DNA from: Pachypanchax playfairii
Lineage: Eukaryota > Chordata > Actinopteri > Cyprinodontiformes > Aplocheilidae
Direction of reading: 5' to 3'
Assembly (NCBI GenBank): GCA_006937955.1
Contig: SSNP01000137.1
Coordinates: 83,352 to 147,351, forward strand
DNA length: 64,000 bases
Positions 12,509-24,544 of the stretch are shown here, piece after piece; positions within the stretch are counted from its first letter, which is position 1; each line of letters starts with the position of its first letter. The position numbers and the translations under genes were made by a program. Below the pieces are notes generated by a model that saw only the letters and a program-made list of their open reading frames with translations, did no database searches and was not told the origin of the DNA.

Positions 12509-12793
12509 AATGGTAAATGTCCTGTATTTGTAAAGCCATTTGTCTAGCCATTCAGACCACTCAAAGTGCTTTCACACTACAAGGTTTTGCATTCACCCAT
12601 TCACACAACCCGATATGTAAACCGGGGGGAGAGGGTAGGGGCTAACACTCACACAACCCGATACGCAGATCGGGGGGCAACATGGGGTTCAGTGTCTTGC
12701 CCAAGGACACTTCGACATGTGGCGGTGGAAGCCGGGATTGATCCACCAACCTTCTAGGAGGAGGACGACCGCTCTAACCACTGAGCCACAGCC
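12509..12793 (-). repeat. tRNA-derived SINE (minus strand)
   Basis: Reverse-complement copy of the SINE at 8627-8895. Its tail (AATGGTAAATGTCCTG on the plus strand) is at the left. The head, with GGCTGTGGCTCAGTGGTTAG, is at the right around 12775-12793. It shares the CTTGCCCAAGGACACTTCG body block and has a partly duplicated AACCCGATA segment. Confidence 0.8.
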
Positions 12794-13965
12794 TTATTAT
12801 TACATTTACTGGACCAACTGCCAGGACTTATGCACAAGAGACTCAAAGCATACAAGTTAGTGGATGTTTCCACTCAGACCATGTACACAAAGTGCAATTT
12901 TTTGGGGCCTTGAACGACTTGCCTTTTTGATACCAATTCAAGGTGTTTGGCAAGCCAAATGACCTGGAGATTGGCTTCAAAGAAGAATGGATTTGTCAGA
13001 CCCCTCTGCACTGAGAAAGCTGGGTGAGTAAGGAAGCCGAATTATCTGTGGATAATAGTTTTAACAGTTAGTGTCAGTTCTGTAAATTTTTCTCAGCAGG
13101 CTCCAGTAGAGCTGAGATTGGAACATACATTAATGGGCAGAGTTGATATTATGAGGGGAATCACTCCCTCAGGTACCACTAAAAGTATATAGATTAAAAA
13201 GGGAAACATTCCTCTGTAATTCTTTGATGTGTCTGCAGTGCATTTCTGTACACTCCTGTTTTTTGTTTTATTGATTTATCTTTAAAGAAAACACAATAAC
13301 TATGTTATGCACTCACATGTTTCATGCTCTACTTCAAAACAAGATTGAAGAGTTTTGCCATCCAGTGGGACACCAAGACCACACAGCAGGTGCATGTGAT
13401 GTCGCACTACCATGGGTCAAACTACCAGAGACCATGCCGTGACAAAGTTAGATTACTGAGAAAAGAGAGAAAAATTCTTCTTTTCGAACATGCATGAGAA
13501 AAAAAGCAGACTTTCACAGCCAGAAGAGTGATCATCAATTTGTCATTTTCTGTGTAAACGTATCTTAATATGTGTTGCAGATTATTTCATCTCGCTCATT
13601 CAACATCAGCCTGTTTCAATGTGTAATGTGTTTTATAAGGGCTTAAAGGCTTAACCATTTCAATTTATGATACCTACTTTGTAGAGTTTAATCTTTCACA
13701 GTGGGTTTTGGAATGCAACAGTTGGAATCAAATAGTATTATCACAGCCATTCTATTTAAAAACTGAAGTCTCCCATAAATGCAATGAATTACAAGTTTAT
13801 ATACCCTCAGAATATGAGGTAGGGTCTGCATTTACACAGCCAGTCAAGAGTTTGGACACAGCTTCTCATTTAAAGCTGACATCCCTGATTTCAAATTGCT
13901 TAGCTTAGACTGTCAACAAAGTCACAGAACTCTCACCCCTCCCATCGGGTAGAATTCCTAAGCCA
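12794..13965. other. unassigned sequence
   Basis: No gene or complete transposon was recognised. A short block near 13847-13876 (AGTTTGGACACAGCTTCTCA) resembles half of the Tc1-type palindrome at 29197-29272. Confidence 0.4.
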
Positions 13966-14019
13966 CCCCCCCCCCCCCCCCCCCCCCCCCNNNNNNNNNN
14001 CCCCCCCCCCCCCCCCCCC
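13966..14019. repeat. C homopolymer interrupted by a 10-N gap
   Basis: A run of C from 13966 to 13990, ten N at 13991-14000, then C again to 14019. The N block marks an unresolved assembly gap of arbitrary length, so true spacing here is unknown. Any frame read through it is not real. Confidence 0.95.
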
Positions 14020-14940
14020 AAGGTTTGGAAACACGCGTAGCCCCAGAAGACGACCGAGTGCAAGACACTGGTCCTCAGTTCATTCAAGTACCGTAACATG
14101 GTGGAATCACCGGTAAGTGAAAACAATATAACAACCAACAACTGACATTAATTGTTACTTTGTCCTGAACCTGACGTGGAACCAGCCGGCGGCTGTTTCT
14201 CCTGCTGTGACCTGGTAGAGCGGCGAACACTCCCAGCAGTGGTGTGCTGCGGTAATATGTCTCAGTTTTTTAGGAGCACAGAAGCCAAATAAATGTGGAA
14301 GTCCGTATGACTGGAGAGACTGTCCAATCATTCCTTTCGGACCGAACCATTTGATTAGTTGATGTTTTTAGACAAATACGGGAGAACCACTTATTTTCTT
14401 TTTTCATCTTTTTTTTAATCTTAACATATTTTCCTCCATGCTGTGTTAAAACATTTTTAATGGGCATGAAAAAAAATATGTTAAGCTAATTTATTATGCA
14501 AATTAATTATAGCAGCTTTAATGGTTTTTCTTTTTTACTATTTACATTGTAGATACTCATTGAAGTCGTCATATTGATGATCCAACACAGAGAACTATGT
14601 GGTAAAGAAAAAAGTGCAAAATAACGCAAAACATATTTAATTGTATCAGGTTTCTTAGCATCTATTTAACCATAAAGGCCTGATTCACGCAGTCTCCTCT
14701 GAACAGATGATGTAGCTGTGTCTTCTGGAACTCTGCATGGCTTATCTGGATTCTACTCTGTGGTGATGTAAACGTGTGATTAATGAGGCTGGTGAGTCTC
14801 ATGAGTTTATCCTCAGCAGCACAGGTGACGCTTGATCTTCATATTCACCAATCTGCAGATGTTCATGTTCCCTTGCTTCCAGTTCTTGTCACCATTTAAA
14901 ACATCTCTTTCAAAGTGAGAAATATTATGTCTGGTTGTTC
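14020..14940. other. unassigned sequence
   Basis: AT-rich. The segment around 14500-14525 ends in AGCAGCTTTAATGG, which could be another TTAA-type MITE end, but no matching partner end was secured. Confidence 0.35.
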
Positions 14941-14941
14941 T

Positions 14942-15131
14942 AGAGAGCCACAATCCTGCACATTTTAGATTTTCCCCAGCTTCAACACACCTGATTCAAA
15001 TCTGCAACCTCTCAGCAAGTCCTGTAGAAGCCTGTTAACGACCTGTTCATCTGCAGCAGGTCTGTTGAAGCAGGGGAACATCTAAAATGTGCAGGATTGT
15101 TGCTCTCGAGGCCTGAAGTTGACCACCCCTG
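14942..15131. mobile_element. hAT-type palindromic MITE, left end truncated
   Basis: The two arms are near-complementary, for example CAATCCTGCACATTTTAGAT on the left and the matching arm near 15083-15101. The right terminus CCACCCCTG is intact. The left terminus is shortened by about 20 bp. It is the same family as 15966-16177. The left flank TCTGGTTGTTCTA and the right flank GTTCTAAACC both resemble the minisatellite unit next door. Confidence 0.7.
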
Positions 15132-15965
15132 TTCTAAACCCTCTGGTTGTTGGTTCTAAACCCTCTGGTTGTAGGTTCTAAACCCTCTGGTTGTTGGTTC
15201 TAAACTCTCTGGTTGTAGGTTCTAAACCCTCTGGTTGTAGGTTCTAAACCCTCTGGTTATAGGAACCCTCTGGTTGTAGGTTCTAAACCCTCTGGTTGTA
15301 GGTTCTAAACCCTCTGGTTGTTGGTTCTAAACCCTCTGGTTGTAGGTTCTAAACTCTCTGGTTGTAGGTTCTAAACTCTCTGGTTGTAGGTTCTAAACCC
15401 TCTGGTTGTTGGTTCTAAACCCTCTGGTTGTAGGTTCTAAACCCTCTGGTTGTAGGTTCTAAACCCTCTGGTTATAGGAACCCTCTGGTTGTTGGTTCTA
15501 AACCCTCTGGTTGTAGGTTCTAAACCCTCTGGTTGTAGGTTCTAAACCCTCTGGTTGTTGGTTCTAAACCCTCTGGTTGTTGGTTCTAAACCCTCTGGTT
15601 GTTGGTTCTAAACCCTCTGGTTGTAGGTTCTAAACCCTCTGGTTGTAGGTTCTAAACCCTCTGGTTGTAGGTTCTAAACCCTCTGGTTGTTGGTTCTAAA
15701 CCCTCTGGTTGTTGGTTCTAAACCCTCTGGTTGTTGGTTCTAAACCCTCTGGTTGTAGGTTCTAAACCCTCTGGTTGTAGGTTCTAAACCCTCTGGTTGT
15801 AGGTTCTAAACCCTCTGGTTGTTGGTTCTAAACCCTCTGGTTGTTGGTTCTAAACCCTCTGGTTGTTGGTTCTAAACCCTCTGGTTGTAGGTTCTAAACC
15901 CTCTGGTTGTAGGTTCTAAACTGTCAGGTTGCAGTTTCAAAACTGTCAGGTTGTGGGTTCTAAAC
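15131..15965. repeat. 22-bp minisatellite with higher-order structure
   Basis: About 36 tandem copies of a 22-bp unit GTTCTAAACCCTCTGGTTGT plus TG or AG. Two unit types differ by T or A at one site. From about 15541 they follow a TTTAAA pattern that repeats every six units (132 bp). An earlier portion contains a shortened unit (GGTTATAGGAACCCTCT) at 15255 and again at 15470, 215 bp apart. The last copies (15919-15965) are degenerate. There are no unique spacers, so this is not a CRISPR. Confidence 0.95.
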
Positions 15966-16177
15966 CAGGGGTGTCAAACTCCAGGCCTCGAGGGCCACTA
16001 TCCTGCATGTTTTAGATGTTTCCCTGTTTCAACACACCTGATTCAATCCTCTGCATTTCAACAAGTCCTGCAGAAGCCTGTTAACGACTTGTTTATTTGA
16101 ATCAGGTGTGTTGAAGCAGGGAAACATCTAAAACATGCAGGATAGTGGCCCTCGAGGCCTGGAGTTTGACATGTGTG
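15966..16177. mobile_element. hAT-type palindromic MITE
   Basis: Starts CAGGGGTGTCAAACTCCAGG and ends with the inverted CCTGGAGTTTGACATGTGTG. The arms pair over most of the roughly 212 bp. CTAAAC occurs on both sides, within degenerate minisatellite copies, so it inserted into the array and its exact duplication cannot be separated from the repeat. Non-coding; mobilisation would need a hAT transposase from elsewhere. Confidence 0.82.
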
Positions 16178-16280
16178 CTAAACTGTTGGGTTGAAGATTC
16201 TAAACAGTCTAGTTGTGGGTTCTAAACAGTCTGACTGGTTGTAAACAGTTTGGTTGTATGTTCTAGATTGTCTGGTTGTG
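16178..16280. repeat. degenerate minisatellite copies
   Basis: Diverged units such as GGGTTCTAAACAGTCT continue the 22-bp array on the far side of the MITE. Confidence 0.7.
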
Positions 16281-16879
16281 GAACATCTAAGTGAAAATCA
16301 AAGTTGATTTCAAACTCCTTGTGAACTTGGTCTCTGCTTGAAATCGTGTTTTTACTACTGCTGTTAACGAGTTTTAACCCCTTTGACACTTCTAGTATTT
16401 TATGGTTGTGACCCTGTTTTAGAAGGGGCATGAATTTCAGCATTATTTTTTGGGATGTTTTTATGATTAATTATCTAAATAAAAATTCAAATTAGAGTTT
16501 TACCTGTAAGACGTTCTTGAACTGGAAGGAAACCTCCTTCATTGATGGACTGCTGCAGCGTAGACTGTAAAGGAACATTATCACATCTCTTCTCTCATCA
16601 GGAGTCAGACTGTGTGGCCGACACGACTTCAACTGATCCCATACAACCAACAAACATGCAACATTACATTATTATTTCTCATATGTATTATAAGTCCAGT
16701 TTTTTTTTTTTTACTGCTGTTCCTTTAAAAAACGTCAGTGTTCTGCAGTTTTACTGGTAGTTATATTTGACTTTTATTGTACTCTTGCATTGCATGCTCT
16801 TTTATAAATTAACGTCTCTCTGGGTATTTTGGTAAATCACAAAGCTGTTGCAGTGATCTGAATGTTCCCACAGAGTCCA
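16281..16879. other. unassigned sequence
   Basis: No recognised gene or repeat. A T homopolymer lies near 16699-16711. Confidence 0.35.
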
Positions 16880-17063
16880 GCCATCTTTGTAAATTAAAGA
16901 AAAAACTGAAAAACAACAACAACAACTAAATCCTCTCAGGATTTTTATATCCTGGTGGAATGAGAATCAAACATATTTTCCACTGAGGGACAAATAAAGG
17001 ATTATTCTATTCTATTCTATTCTATTCTATTCTATTCTATTCTATTCTATTCTATTCTATTCT
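16880..17063 (+). repeat. LINE-like 3' tail with (ATTCT)n microsatellite
   Basis: The sequence ACTGAGGGACAAATAAAGGA runs directly into about twelve copies of ATTCT (17003-17063). A GGACAAATAAAG segment feeding a simple repeat is typical of L2/Rex1-type LINE 3' ends. The upstream LINE body is not recognisable. Confidence 0.55.
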
Positions 17064-18221
17064 TACCTATATGCCCTCCAAAGTGCAGATAATCACACTA
17101 ACATGATGACTGCTCATTGTTTATCTAGCAGATTCTGAGACATTGCACATGTGCTGCTTCTGCAAAATAATTATGCTTAATTTCAAAACTGATAGAAATA
17201 CAGATACAGAAATGTAAACAATTGAATCTTTTTCTCATGTGACAACATAAACAAAAACCTAAACAAGTACAATGATATACTAAAATGCTAAATGCCTTCA
17301 AAAACCTAATTACATGAATAGTCTTGGCTACTGTTTCCTGACAAAATACAACATTTTTATCTTGTCTTTTTTTTAAAGATTCTTTACTGAGATTATCCCA
17401 TTTTTAAAATTTCAGTCTTCTTCTTTATTTCCTGTTCTCTTTACCTTCCTTCTTTCTTTGCTGTCTGTCTGTCAGCCAACACAGAGGCGACAGCAAGTCT
17501 CCCTGCCGTAAACTGATCTGTGTCAGAGAGAGTGCAGGGCAGAGCGGGACAGGATTCTTGATATAGATCTACCTCAGAGACTGAGCCAAACAAAGCCTCA
17601 CCTGTTTGCACCACCCTGCCTTGATCCTTTTCCTCCACCACCTCTACGGCTGCAGCATGACGATCAGACTCTGAAATTCTCTACTTTGTCAGTTTGTGTG
17701 CATTTTCCTCTCTGGTTTTGTTTCTATCAGGAAATGTAAAACGCCAACGCTTTGATACACTGACAACCTCGTATTTCCCCAACCTCTCTCCCTCTATCAG
17801 AAAACTACCCCATTTACCTCATAGAAATATATAAATATACCACCTCTCTGCCAATTTGGGTGTCCTAAATCAGGGCCTCTGGGACAAACCCCAGACATAA
17901 AAGTTAGCATTGTGGAGCCGAGTGTCAGATATCAGTTAATGTGAGATACAACTAATTAGTCCATTATGGGGCCCCTGCTCCCACCATCACATAAACTCGA
18001 GCTACTCAAAAGTCGTTTATTATTTATCAGAGTGGGTGACGGAAAGGTGAGGAGAGGGAGGTTGCTGCTGTTGCTGCTTTGCTTGTTTAACATATCAAGA
18101 TTAGTTTCAACTAACTGTTGGATGACTGAAGCCTACAAACACCACACACAGACACACATACAGCTTGTCACATAATCCTCACTACAGTCCAAGACTCGCT
18201 TCAATAATACCTGCACATTTT
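17064..18221. other. unassigned sequence
   Basis: Contains a homeodomain-type block (CTAATTAGTCCATTATGG near 17950-17967). No gene was recognised. Confidence 0.35.
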
Positions 18222-18660
18222 GGGCCTGATTTATCAGGTTTGCGGTTGTTAAAACAGGGGCAAACCACTCAGCAGCCGCAAAAACAAGCAGCAGGTGATT
18301 TACTAAGACGCGCAGGCAAAACTGCGTCTGTTAAAACTGCCGCCAAACACGCAAAGTGATTTTAGCACTTTTCCCCTTGATTGATATGCAATGTAGCCGT
18401 TTCTGTCAGAAGATGCGAAATATTGGGAGGAGATCATGTAAATAAGTGGGCGTTCCAGGCGCACTGTGATTTATCAAACCTGGAAATGTTTGCGGCTTCT
18501 AATTTTGCGCGTATTTTTACCGCCTTTGAAAAACATGTCTTAACTCAGCGCAAAAATGGATGCAGCGATCGTTGCGTGAAGACACAGACAGACGTGCGCA
18601 TCATCTCAGCACAGTTATGCGTTTTCCAGGGTAGATGGTCCAGTGTGTGTCACAGGTTTT
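18222..18660. mobile_element. possible PIF/Harbinger-like non-autonomous fragment
   Basis: Begins GGGCCTGATTTATCAGG after a run of T. It is rich in CG-containing words (TTTGCGG, GCGCAGG, TTTGCGCG), unlike the AT-rich surroundings, with internal repeats of GATTTATCA. The start resembles fish Harbinger-type MITEs. No right terminus or target duplication was confirmed. Confidence 0.35.
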
Positions 18661-18680
18661 GAATACAGTGTTACGTGAGC

Positions 18681-19244
18681 AGATACAGTAATTTTCAAAA
18701 CACAAGAATTTTACAGGTAAATACTCACACAACAGTCTAATGTCCCACTGATGTTGAAAATAAAGTCACATTGTAACAGATCTGGATCTCAGCCAGCTGG
18801 GTGGTCGCTAGTTTCTGTCATTTAAAAAAACCTACCCCGGACCAGAATCATTATTTACACGTCCAGACTTCCTGGTTCCATAACGAATCACATGTGAGTC
18901 TGCAAGGCTGCCAAGTCTTCAACACAAGCAGCTGGAATTCCACAAAGAGCAGCAGCAAAAAGTAAGAAACCACCACATCCTTCCAACTGATCAGCCGAGC
19001 TGCATGTGATGGGGCGTTCAAACACATTTAGGAAAACTCAATGCTGAACAAATAGACCTTCAGACATTCCCAAAAATTGAACAAATACAAGAGAAACTAA
19101 ACGAGACTCAACATCAGAACTGGCAACCCAAGAGAAAAGTGGGGAGGGGAGGGGGCGAGTGGCTGAGAACAGATGTTCTTTTTTTCTACATGAACTGCAG
19201 GATTCGGATTTGACAACAAGGTCTAATTATTACATACTGTATCT
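18681..19244. mobile_element. TTAA MITE, family K4 copy b
   Basis: Homologous to 704-1219 over most of its length, including a GTCCAGACTTCCTGGTTCCA block and an ACAGATC...CTCAGCC block. The left end AGATACAGTAATTTTC and the inward-read right end AGATACAGTATGTAAT are inverted repeats. TTAA follows the right end (19245-19248). The expected left TTAA is not preserved. Confidence 0.65.
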
Positions 19245-19549
19245 TTAAGAATCTGAGCATCTTGTTCATCAGTGACAGCAGGATGGAGCAGGAGACGGAC
19301 TGATGGACTGAGGTCACTCAGTGATGAAGACGCTGCTTCGGTCTCTCATAGTGAAGAAGAAGCTGAGCTGAAAGTTAAAGCTCTCGATTAACTGGTCTGT
19401 TTACATTCAGATCTTCACCTGATCATCAGATCTGGATCCTGACTGAAAGAACAAGATCCTGAAGACAAGCAGCTGTAATAAATTTCCTTTGTAAGGGGGT
19501 CGGGTTCATCATCTGGGAGGAGCTTTACATAGAGCTGCTGCTCCTCCTC

Positions 19550-19790
19550 ATCAAAAGGAGTCAGCTGAGATGGTTCAGGCTCCTGGTCACCTCCTGATGG
19601 AGGTTTTCCCGGCACCTCCCACTGAGAGGAGACCCAAAGCAGACCTAGAACTCGTAGGAGGGGTTAAAATCTGGAGAGTGTCATTAGGGTGAGGGATGTC
19701 TGGGTTTGTCTCCTGAACCTGTTGTCCCTGTGACCCAACAATGAAGAAGAGGAAGATGATTGGATGGATGAAACATAACCAGGCAAAGTA
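19550..19790 (+). pseudogene. Rex3/RTE-like LINE 3' fragment
   Basis: With frameshifts, the plus strand reads like the end of an RTE-type ORF: a basic PTERRPKADLE block, then a CDPTM..., and a tail of GAAGAAGAGGAAGATGATTG and GGATGGATGAA. Rex3 elements of fish typically end in such a GATGGATG-like tail. Only the last few hundred bases remain. The sequence at 19250-19550 may be further decayed Rex3 but was not recognised. Confidence 0.55.
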
Positions 19791-21279
19791 ATTATATAAT
19801 GTAAAGGTCACAAGGCATAAATAAACAGAATGTCTTTGTAGGTCAAGCAAACACAGATTTATTCAACTTTGGCACATATTTTTCATTGTGTTACATATTC
19901 AGTTTTATACTTGATACAGTGCTGCTGTGAAGAGTCTGAGTTAAAGTGGAGATTTAATCTAAAATGTCAGTTTGATAAGAAAAGACAGTAACAGGAAAAG
20001 CTGGTTGGATCCATGTGAGAAGAAGAAGAGGAAGGAACAAACTGAAACACCTTTACTTTGACAAAGTGATTTGATGCCTCAGGATGGAAACAGGTTGATA
20101 CATGTCCTACAACTAGAGCCCCGCTGGGCCAAACCCACCACCTGATCCCTGTCAGGGGTCTTCCTCAGAACTTGTGTACAGTTCTTAAAAATTGCTCTGA
20201 AACAAAGTTAAGTACTTAACAAACCTCCAAATCTCACCTTGTACAACCACATCGTGTTGTAGAAGCATCACAATTCTAAATATCTACTCGACAAAATTGG
20301 TTTACTATTTACATATTTTATTTTACTTAATCCAGCTCCTCTGGGATAAACTCATTGTTTTTAGATTTTTCATGGACACAAATTGTCAAAGTCAGAATTA
20401 TTACAATGTGATTGTTACAGTTGTTTTTGAGACATTTGATTTTGTAATTTCACTAGTGAAGTAGAGATTATTAAACATAATTAGACTCATTTAAATATGT
20501 CAGATTACTTCTTTGTTTTGTTCAATTAAAGCTCACATTGATTGGTACTACAGAGTGAACCATGTTGCATAGACTTTTACTACAAGTGTATTTTTAATAT
20601 ATCTGAAAAACATCATGTGTGAGGTTATTCTTAGTCTACAGACTGAAACAAATACTCTAATAGAGCAGTCAGTGATAATTTGTCTATGTAAATATTTATA
20701 GACAACATAGTTTTGAAGAACTTCATCATGTGCCAGTCGAGTCAGCTGAGTTGAGCTCCACTCATTTGTTGGTACTGCCAGAAATACAGTTTCATAGTTA
20801 CTCCAGTGGATAAAGCTGAGGCCACATTGATAAACTCTCAAACAAGTGGAGTTCTATAAATTTGGGATTACATCAAATAATACCTTTTATTCTCTGAAAG
20901 GTTTCTTTGGCTTGTCATAGCAGCATAAACATGTTGCACGAGCACCTGCTGAGGAGGCAGTCAGTCAGCGCTCTTAACATAGTACATGTTGTATGTGTGC
21001 AGCTAAATTCTAGCAGTGGGTGAGCGTTGCCTCTCACTCTGACACAGAGGGCAGCTAATAAGACAAAAATGCTGTAGGATTTTTAAAGCAGCCAAATGCA
21101 CTTTATGAAGTTAGGTTGTCTGTCAGCTTCAACTTTTAGACAAGACCCTGAGATCATGTGACATTCGATTGATTAACTTGCTCCCTGTGTATTATGGTGC
21201 AGACTTTATGGGGTCAACTGCATTGATTTTAGTTCTTCCCATTGGAAGCACATTTATTTGTGTAGCTACTGAACAATGA
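19791..21279. other. unassigned sequence
   Basis: AT-rich, with no recognised gene, repeat terminus or RNA. Short frames have no family cues. Confidence 0.4.
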
Positions 21280-21283
21280 TTAA

Positions 21284-22254
21284 AGGAAAACTTACCCCCC
21301 TCCCTGGATACAGTCTGAGATTTAAAAAATAACATGATAAATGGGAGTGACTGGCGGACTAAGGAGGCGTGGCATTCTGTGCTGTGATTGACATGTCACT
21401 CTGACTGACACACACGCCTGAGAGGGACAGGTGAAATGGAGGAATATTTGGATGAGACGAGCAGTTCTGATCCGAGTCGTTTCGAACCGATAGTTTGCCC
21501 TGCAGCGGATTGGCGGCATAGAATGAGACTCTTCTCTACTGGTACACTGTTAGCCAGCGCTATTAGCTCCAGTTACATCGTGTGACTCTGCAAACAGGTG
21601 CAGCTGCGCTCGACCGCACTACCGTTTCAAGCCGATGGTTCGTACTGCAGCGGCTTCAACGTCTTAGAATGGGACCCGTCCCTTTGTAGTATATTGTTGT
21701 TGTTGATCAAAGCAAAAGCTAAATTTTGATTAGCTTTTGTAATATCTGTGACTCAGCCTCATCAGGCTGCACGCGGGACCGCTGCACATTATTGTCTGCA
21801 ACAAAAGCATGTTTCAGAGAGGTGTCCAAGGTATAAATCAAAGTATCTCAGCATGAAGAGAAAACCCTTCAGTAATGTGCTAAAAACATGTTTTCACACA
21901 ATCACAAACTCTAAAATGAACTCTGATAACGGCTGTACACACTTCCTGTTCAAACTCACTTGCTAGCAGAGGTGTGGCCGAGACCGAACTCTTTTATATC
22001 CCGTAACGGCAGAATCATGACGTCATGTTTAGAGAATATGAGGTCTTAGCCAATAGCAATGCCTGATCCAATTCAAGTGCAGTGTAACGTTTTAACCTGA
22101 AGAGGGCGCTCCACTAACGGTTTTTGGTATAAAACAAATAGTTATATAAAAATGTGCTAAAATACCAAAAACAAGACCCAGAAATGTAGACAGGACTAAT
22201 AAACACTCATTTATAGAGTTTATCAGCAAAAAAAAGTTGGGGGTAAGTTGCACT
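21284..22254 (+). mobile_element. TTAA MITE, family K2 copy b
   Basis: A 971-bp element bounded by TTAA at 21280-21283 and 22255-22258. The left end is AGGAAAACTTACCCCCC and the inward-read right end is AGTGCAACTTACCCCC. It matches 2962-3799 and, in reverse orientation, 22621-23232. Non-coding. Confidence 0.75.
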
Positions 22255-22620
22255 TTAAATCAAACAAATTCATGTATAAAACACACATTTATCATATACT
22301 GTATGCATATATACATACAACAATGACAGAAACAAACCAAACTAAAATAAAATAATATAGCTGGCTTTTTTGAAAGAAAATACATGTTTCAGTTATTCCT
22401 TCAGTAAATCAGATCACTTGGCTTTCTTTCCAATTTATCCAGACCTGTAGCTCTTCTGTTGAGATATTCTAATCTATTCTAATCTAAGTTGAAACAAACC
22501 TCATCATCACAACTCTCTTTCAAATCAACTTCTTTTGGCTGATATACTGTATAAATGAATGTCTAATAGTGTCTGGTTATTTTGATATTTTTGAACATTT
22601 TAATAAAACTAAAAATGTTC

Positions 22621-23232
22621 TACCAAAAAACGTTAGTGGAGCACCCTCTTCAGGTTAAAACGTTGCACTGCACTAGAATTTGAATCTCGGTCTCAGCCAC
22701 ACCTTCATAGCGAAATGGAATAGCATGTGTTTACAGGGTTTATCAGAACAAATTTTTGTGCAATGTTTGTGATTGTGTGAAAACGTGTTTTGCACATTAC
22801 TGAATGATTTTCTCTTCATGCTGTGATTGATTTATACCTTGGGCACCTCTCTGCAATGCACGTCTTCTGTTGCAGACAATGGGGTACAGCGGCCATGTGC
22901 AGCTGAACCTGTTGAGGAAGGCTAAAGGTAAATTTAGCTTTAGCTTTGGCCAACAACAAGGTACCACTAAGAGATGGGCCTCATTCTACGCCGCTAAGCT
23001 GCTGCAGGGTGAACAATCAGCTCAAAACGATACGGATCAGGGCTGCTCGACTCGTCCACAGAAGTAACTTCCTCCATTTTCATCTGTTCCATTTGTCAAT
23101 GCGATATGTCAATCACAGTCCGCCCCCCCAACATATGCGCTGGTCCACCAGGCAACGCCTCCTTTTGAGACATTTTTTTAAAAACAGGAAGTGTGAGCAA
23201 AAATTTATTCTGGAAGGGAGGCGGGTTGCACT
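22621..23232 (-). mobile_element. TTAA MITE, family K2 copy c (inverted, truncated)
   Basis: Reverse copy of the neighbouring element. The right terminus GGGTTGCACT is followed by TTAA at 23233-23236. The shared AGGTTAAAACGTTGCACTGC block is near 22652-22671 and ATGTCAATCACAG is near 23105-23117. The left part stops at about 22621 without a terminus. With the copy at 21284-22254 it makes an imperfect inverted repeat around a spacer of about 365 bp. Confidence 0.7.
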
Positions 23233-23645
23233 TTAAAAAAAAAAAAAAGCCGCAAGAATTTTGTCACTTTATGAAATCCTGTGTTGAATGCTCAATAACA
23301 GCTAGAAAATGTCATACATCTTTCATCTTTTCATCAGCTTCCATATCATCTCTCCATCCTCACCTCCAAGCAACAAGCTCTTTACTTTCCAAGACTTCTC
23401 AGAACTCTGTGTTCCTCTCTCCAATGAGAGAATCATTGGTTTTGCACATCCATAGGGTTTCTGAGAAACAGCTTAGATTCCATTTAATTTCCATCTCATC
23501 TACCTCTTGAGAAAATACAGCACATTCAAATCTTTCTAATTACTTGCAGAAAAGCAATTAGATCATACCAGCTATTCTGTTTGCATAATCACACAAGTCA
23601 TTCTAGATCAAATAAATAAATAAGTACATGATTAAACTAACTGGC

Positions 23646-23880
23646 AGATGTAGGTCATTGGAAGAGTAGTTGTTTACCAAATAGGGAGATTATGAGTTTG
23701 ATTCGAGTTTCCCTAACCGCATGTCAAAATATCCTTGGACCAGACACTGAACCCCCACATTACCCCTGAGCTACAAACTGGTGTGAGTATGTGAACGGGA
23801 GAATGCGGTTTGTAGTGTTAAGTGCTTTCAGTGGTCAATAGGTCTTGGAAAGGCTCTTTATAAATGCAGTCCATTTACAA
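23646..23880 (+). repeat. tRNA-derived SINE (old copy)
   Basis: A diverged relative of 8627-8895. It has a tRNA-like head with GAGTTTGATTCGAG, then CCTTGGACCAGACACTGAAC, and ends with a GCTCTTTATAAATGCAGTCC and ATTTACAAT tail. Confidence 0.68.
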
Positions 23881-24544
23881 TATAATAAAATAAGTTCAGA
23901 TAAAATAAAAGCTCTTGCAACACTTTTTGTTTCCTGGAATGACGTCTTGACCACATCACCCAACTGGATTACATTCAGCTTTACACCAATGCAGCTCCCC
24001 TTACGGGATTCAACTGAATTTGGTTTTGCCTTTCTCTGCACTTCACACTCTGTACCTCAACAGAATAGCTACTCAATCTTTTGGAGCTCAAAAAGTGTAA
24101 AAATGATTCAAAAACCTAAATTCATTAAGTTGGAGAAGTGTCCTACTTTTAGCAGTATACAACAAACAGTATGACCTTTAAAACATCACAACTTTAAAAA
24201 AAGTAGTAAAATGGTTACTGGTGACATAAATCTACTTTTTAAACATTTTGTTTACAAAACAAATAGGATTAAGATTTTTAAAGGATGGATGTAAAAATGA
24301 GCTCTCAACAGGTGGAGGATGTAAAACAGGACATCTGTTCCTAAAACATGAACTTAGAAGGTTAGACCTCACAAATAAAACAGATTTCTGCAGGAGAGTG
24401 GAGAAGTTGATGCTTTAGTTCTATTACATGTGATTTCAGTGAGGAACCATTTGTAAGCAATTGGCAGAAACAGGAATAGGATAAAACACGGGAGCATATG
24501 TAAACGATCTCACAACTAAACTGAGAAACCGGGAACTGCTACGA
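23881..24544. other. unassigned sequence
   Basis: No recognised gene or repeat boundary. Confidence 0.35.

Noticed and set aside
13905..14141. Minus-strand glycine-rich open frame across the N gap
   Set aside because: It is a translation of a C homopolymer plus undefined bases.
15131..15965. Regular short repeats that might suggest a CRISPR array
   Set aside because: Units abut with no unique spacers, and the surrounding DNA is vertebrate. It is a minisatellite.
15966..16177. microRNA-like or terminator-like hairpin
   Set aside because: The long palindrome is fully explained by hAT-type MITE ends flanking the insertion.
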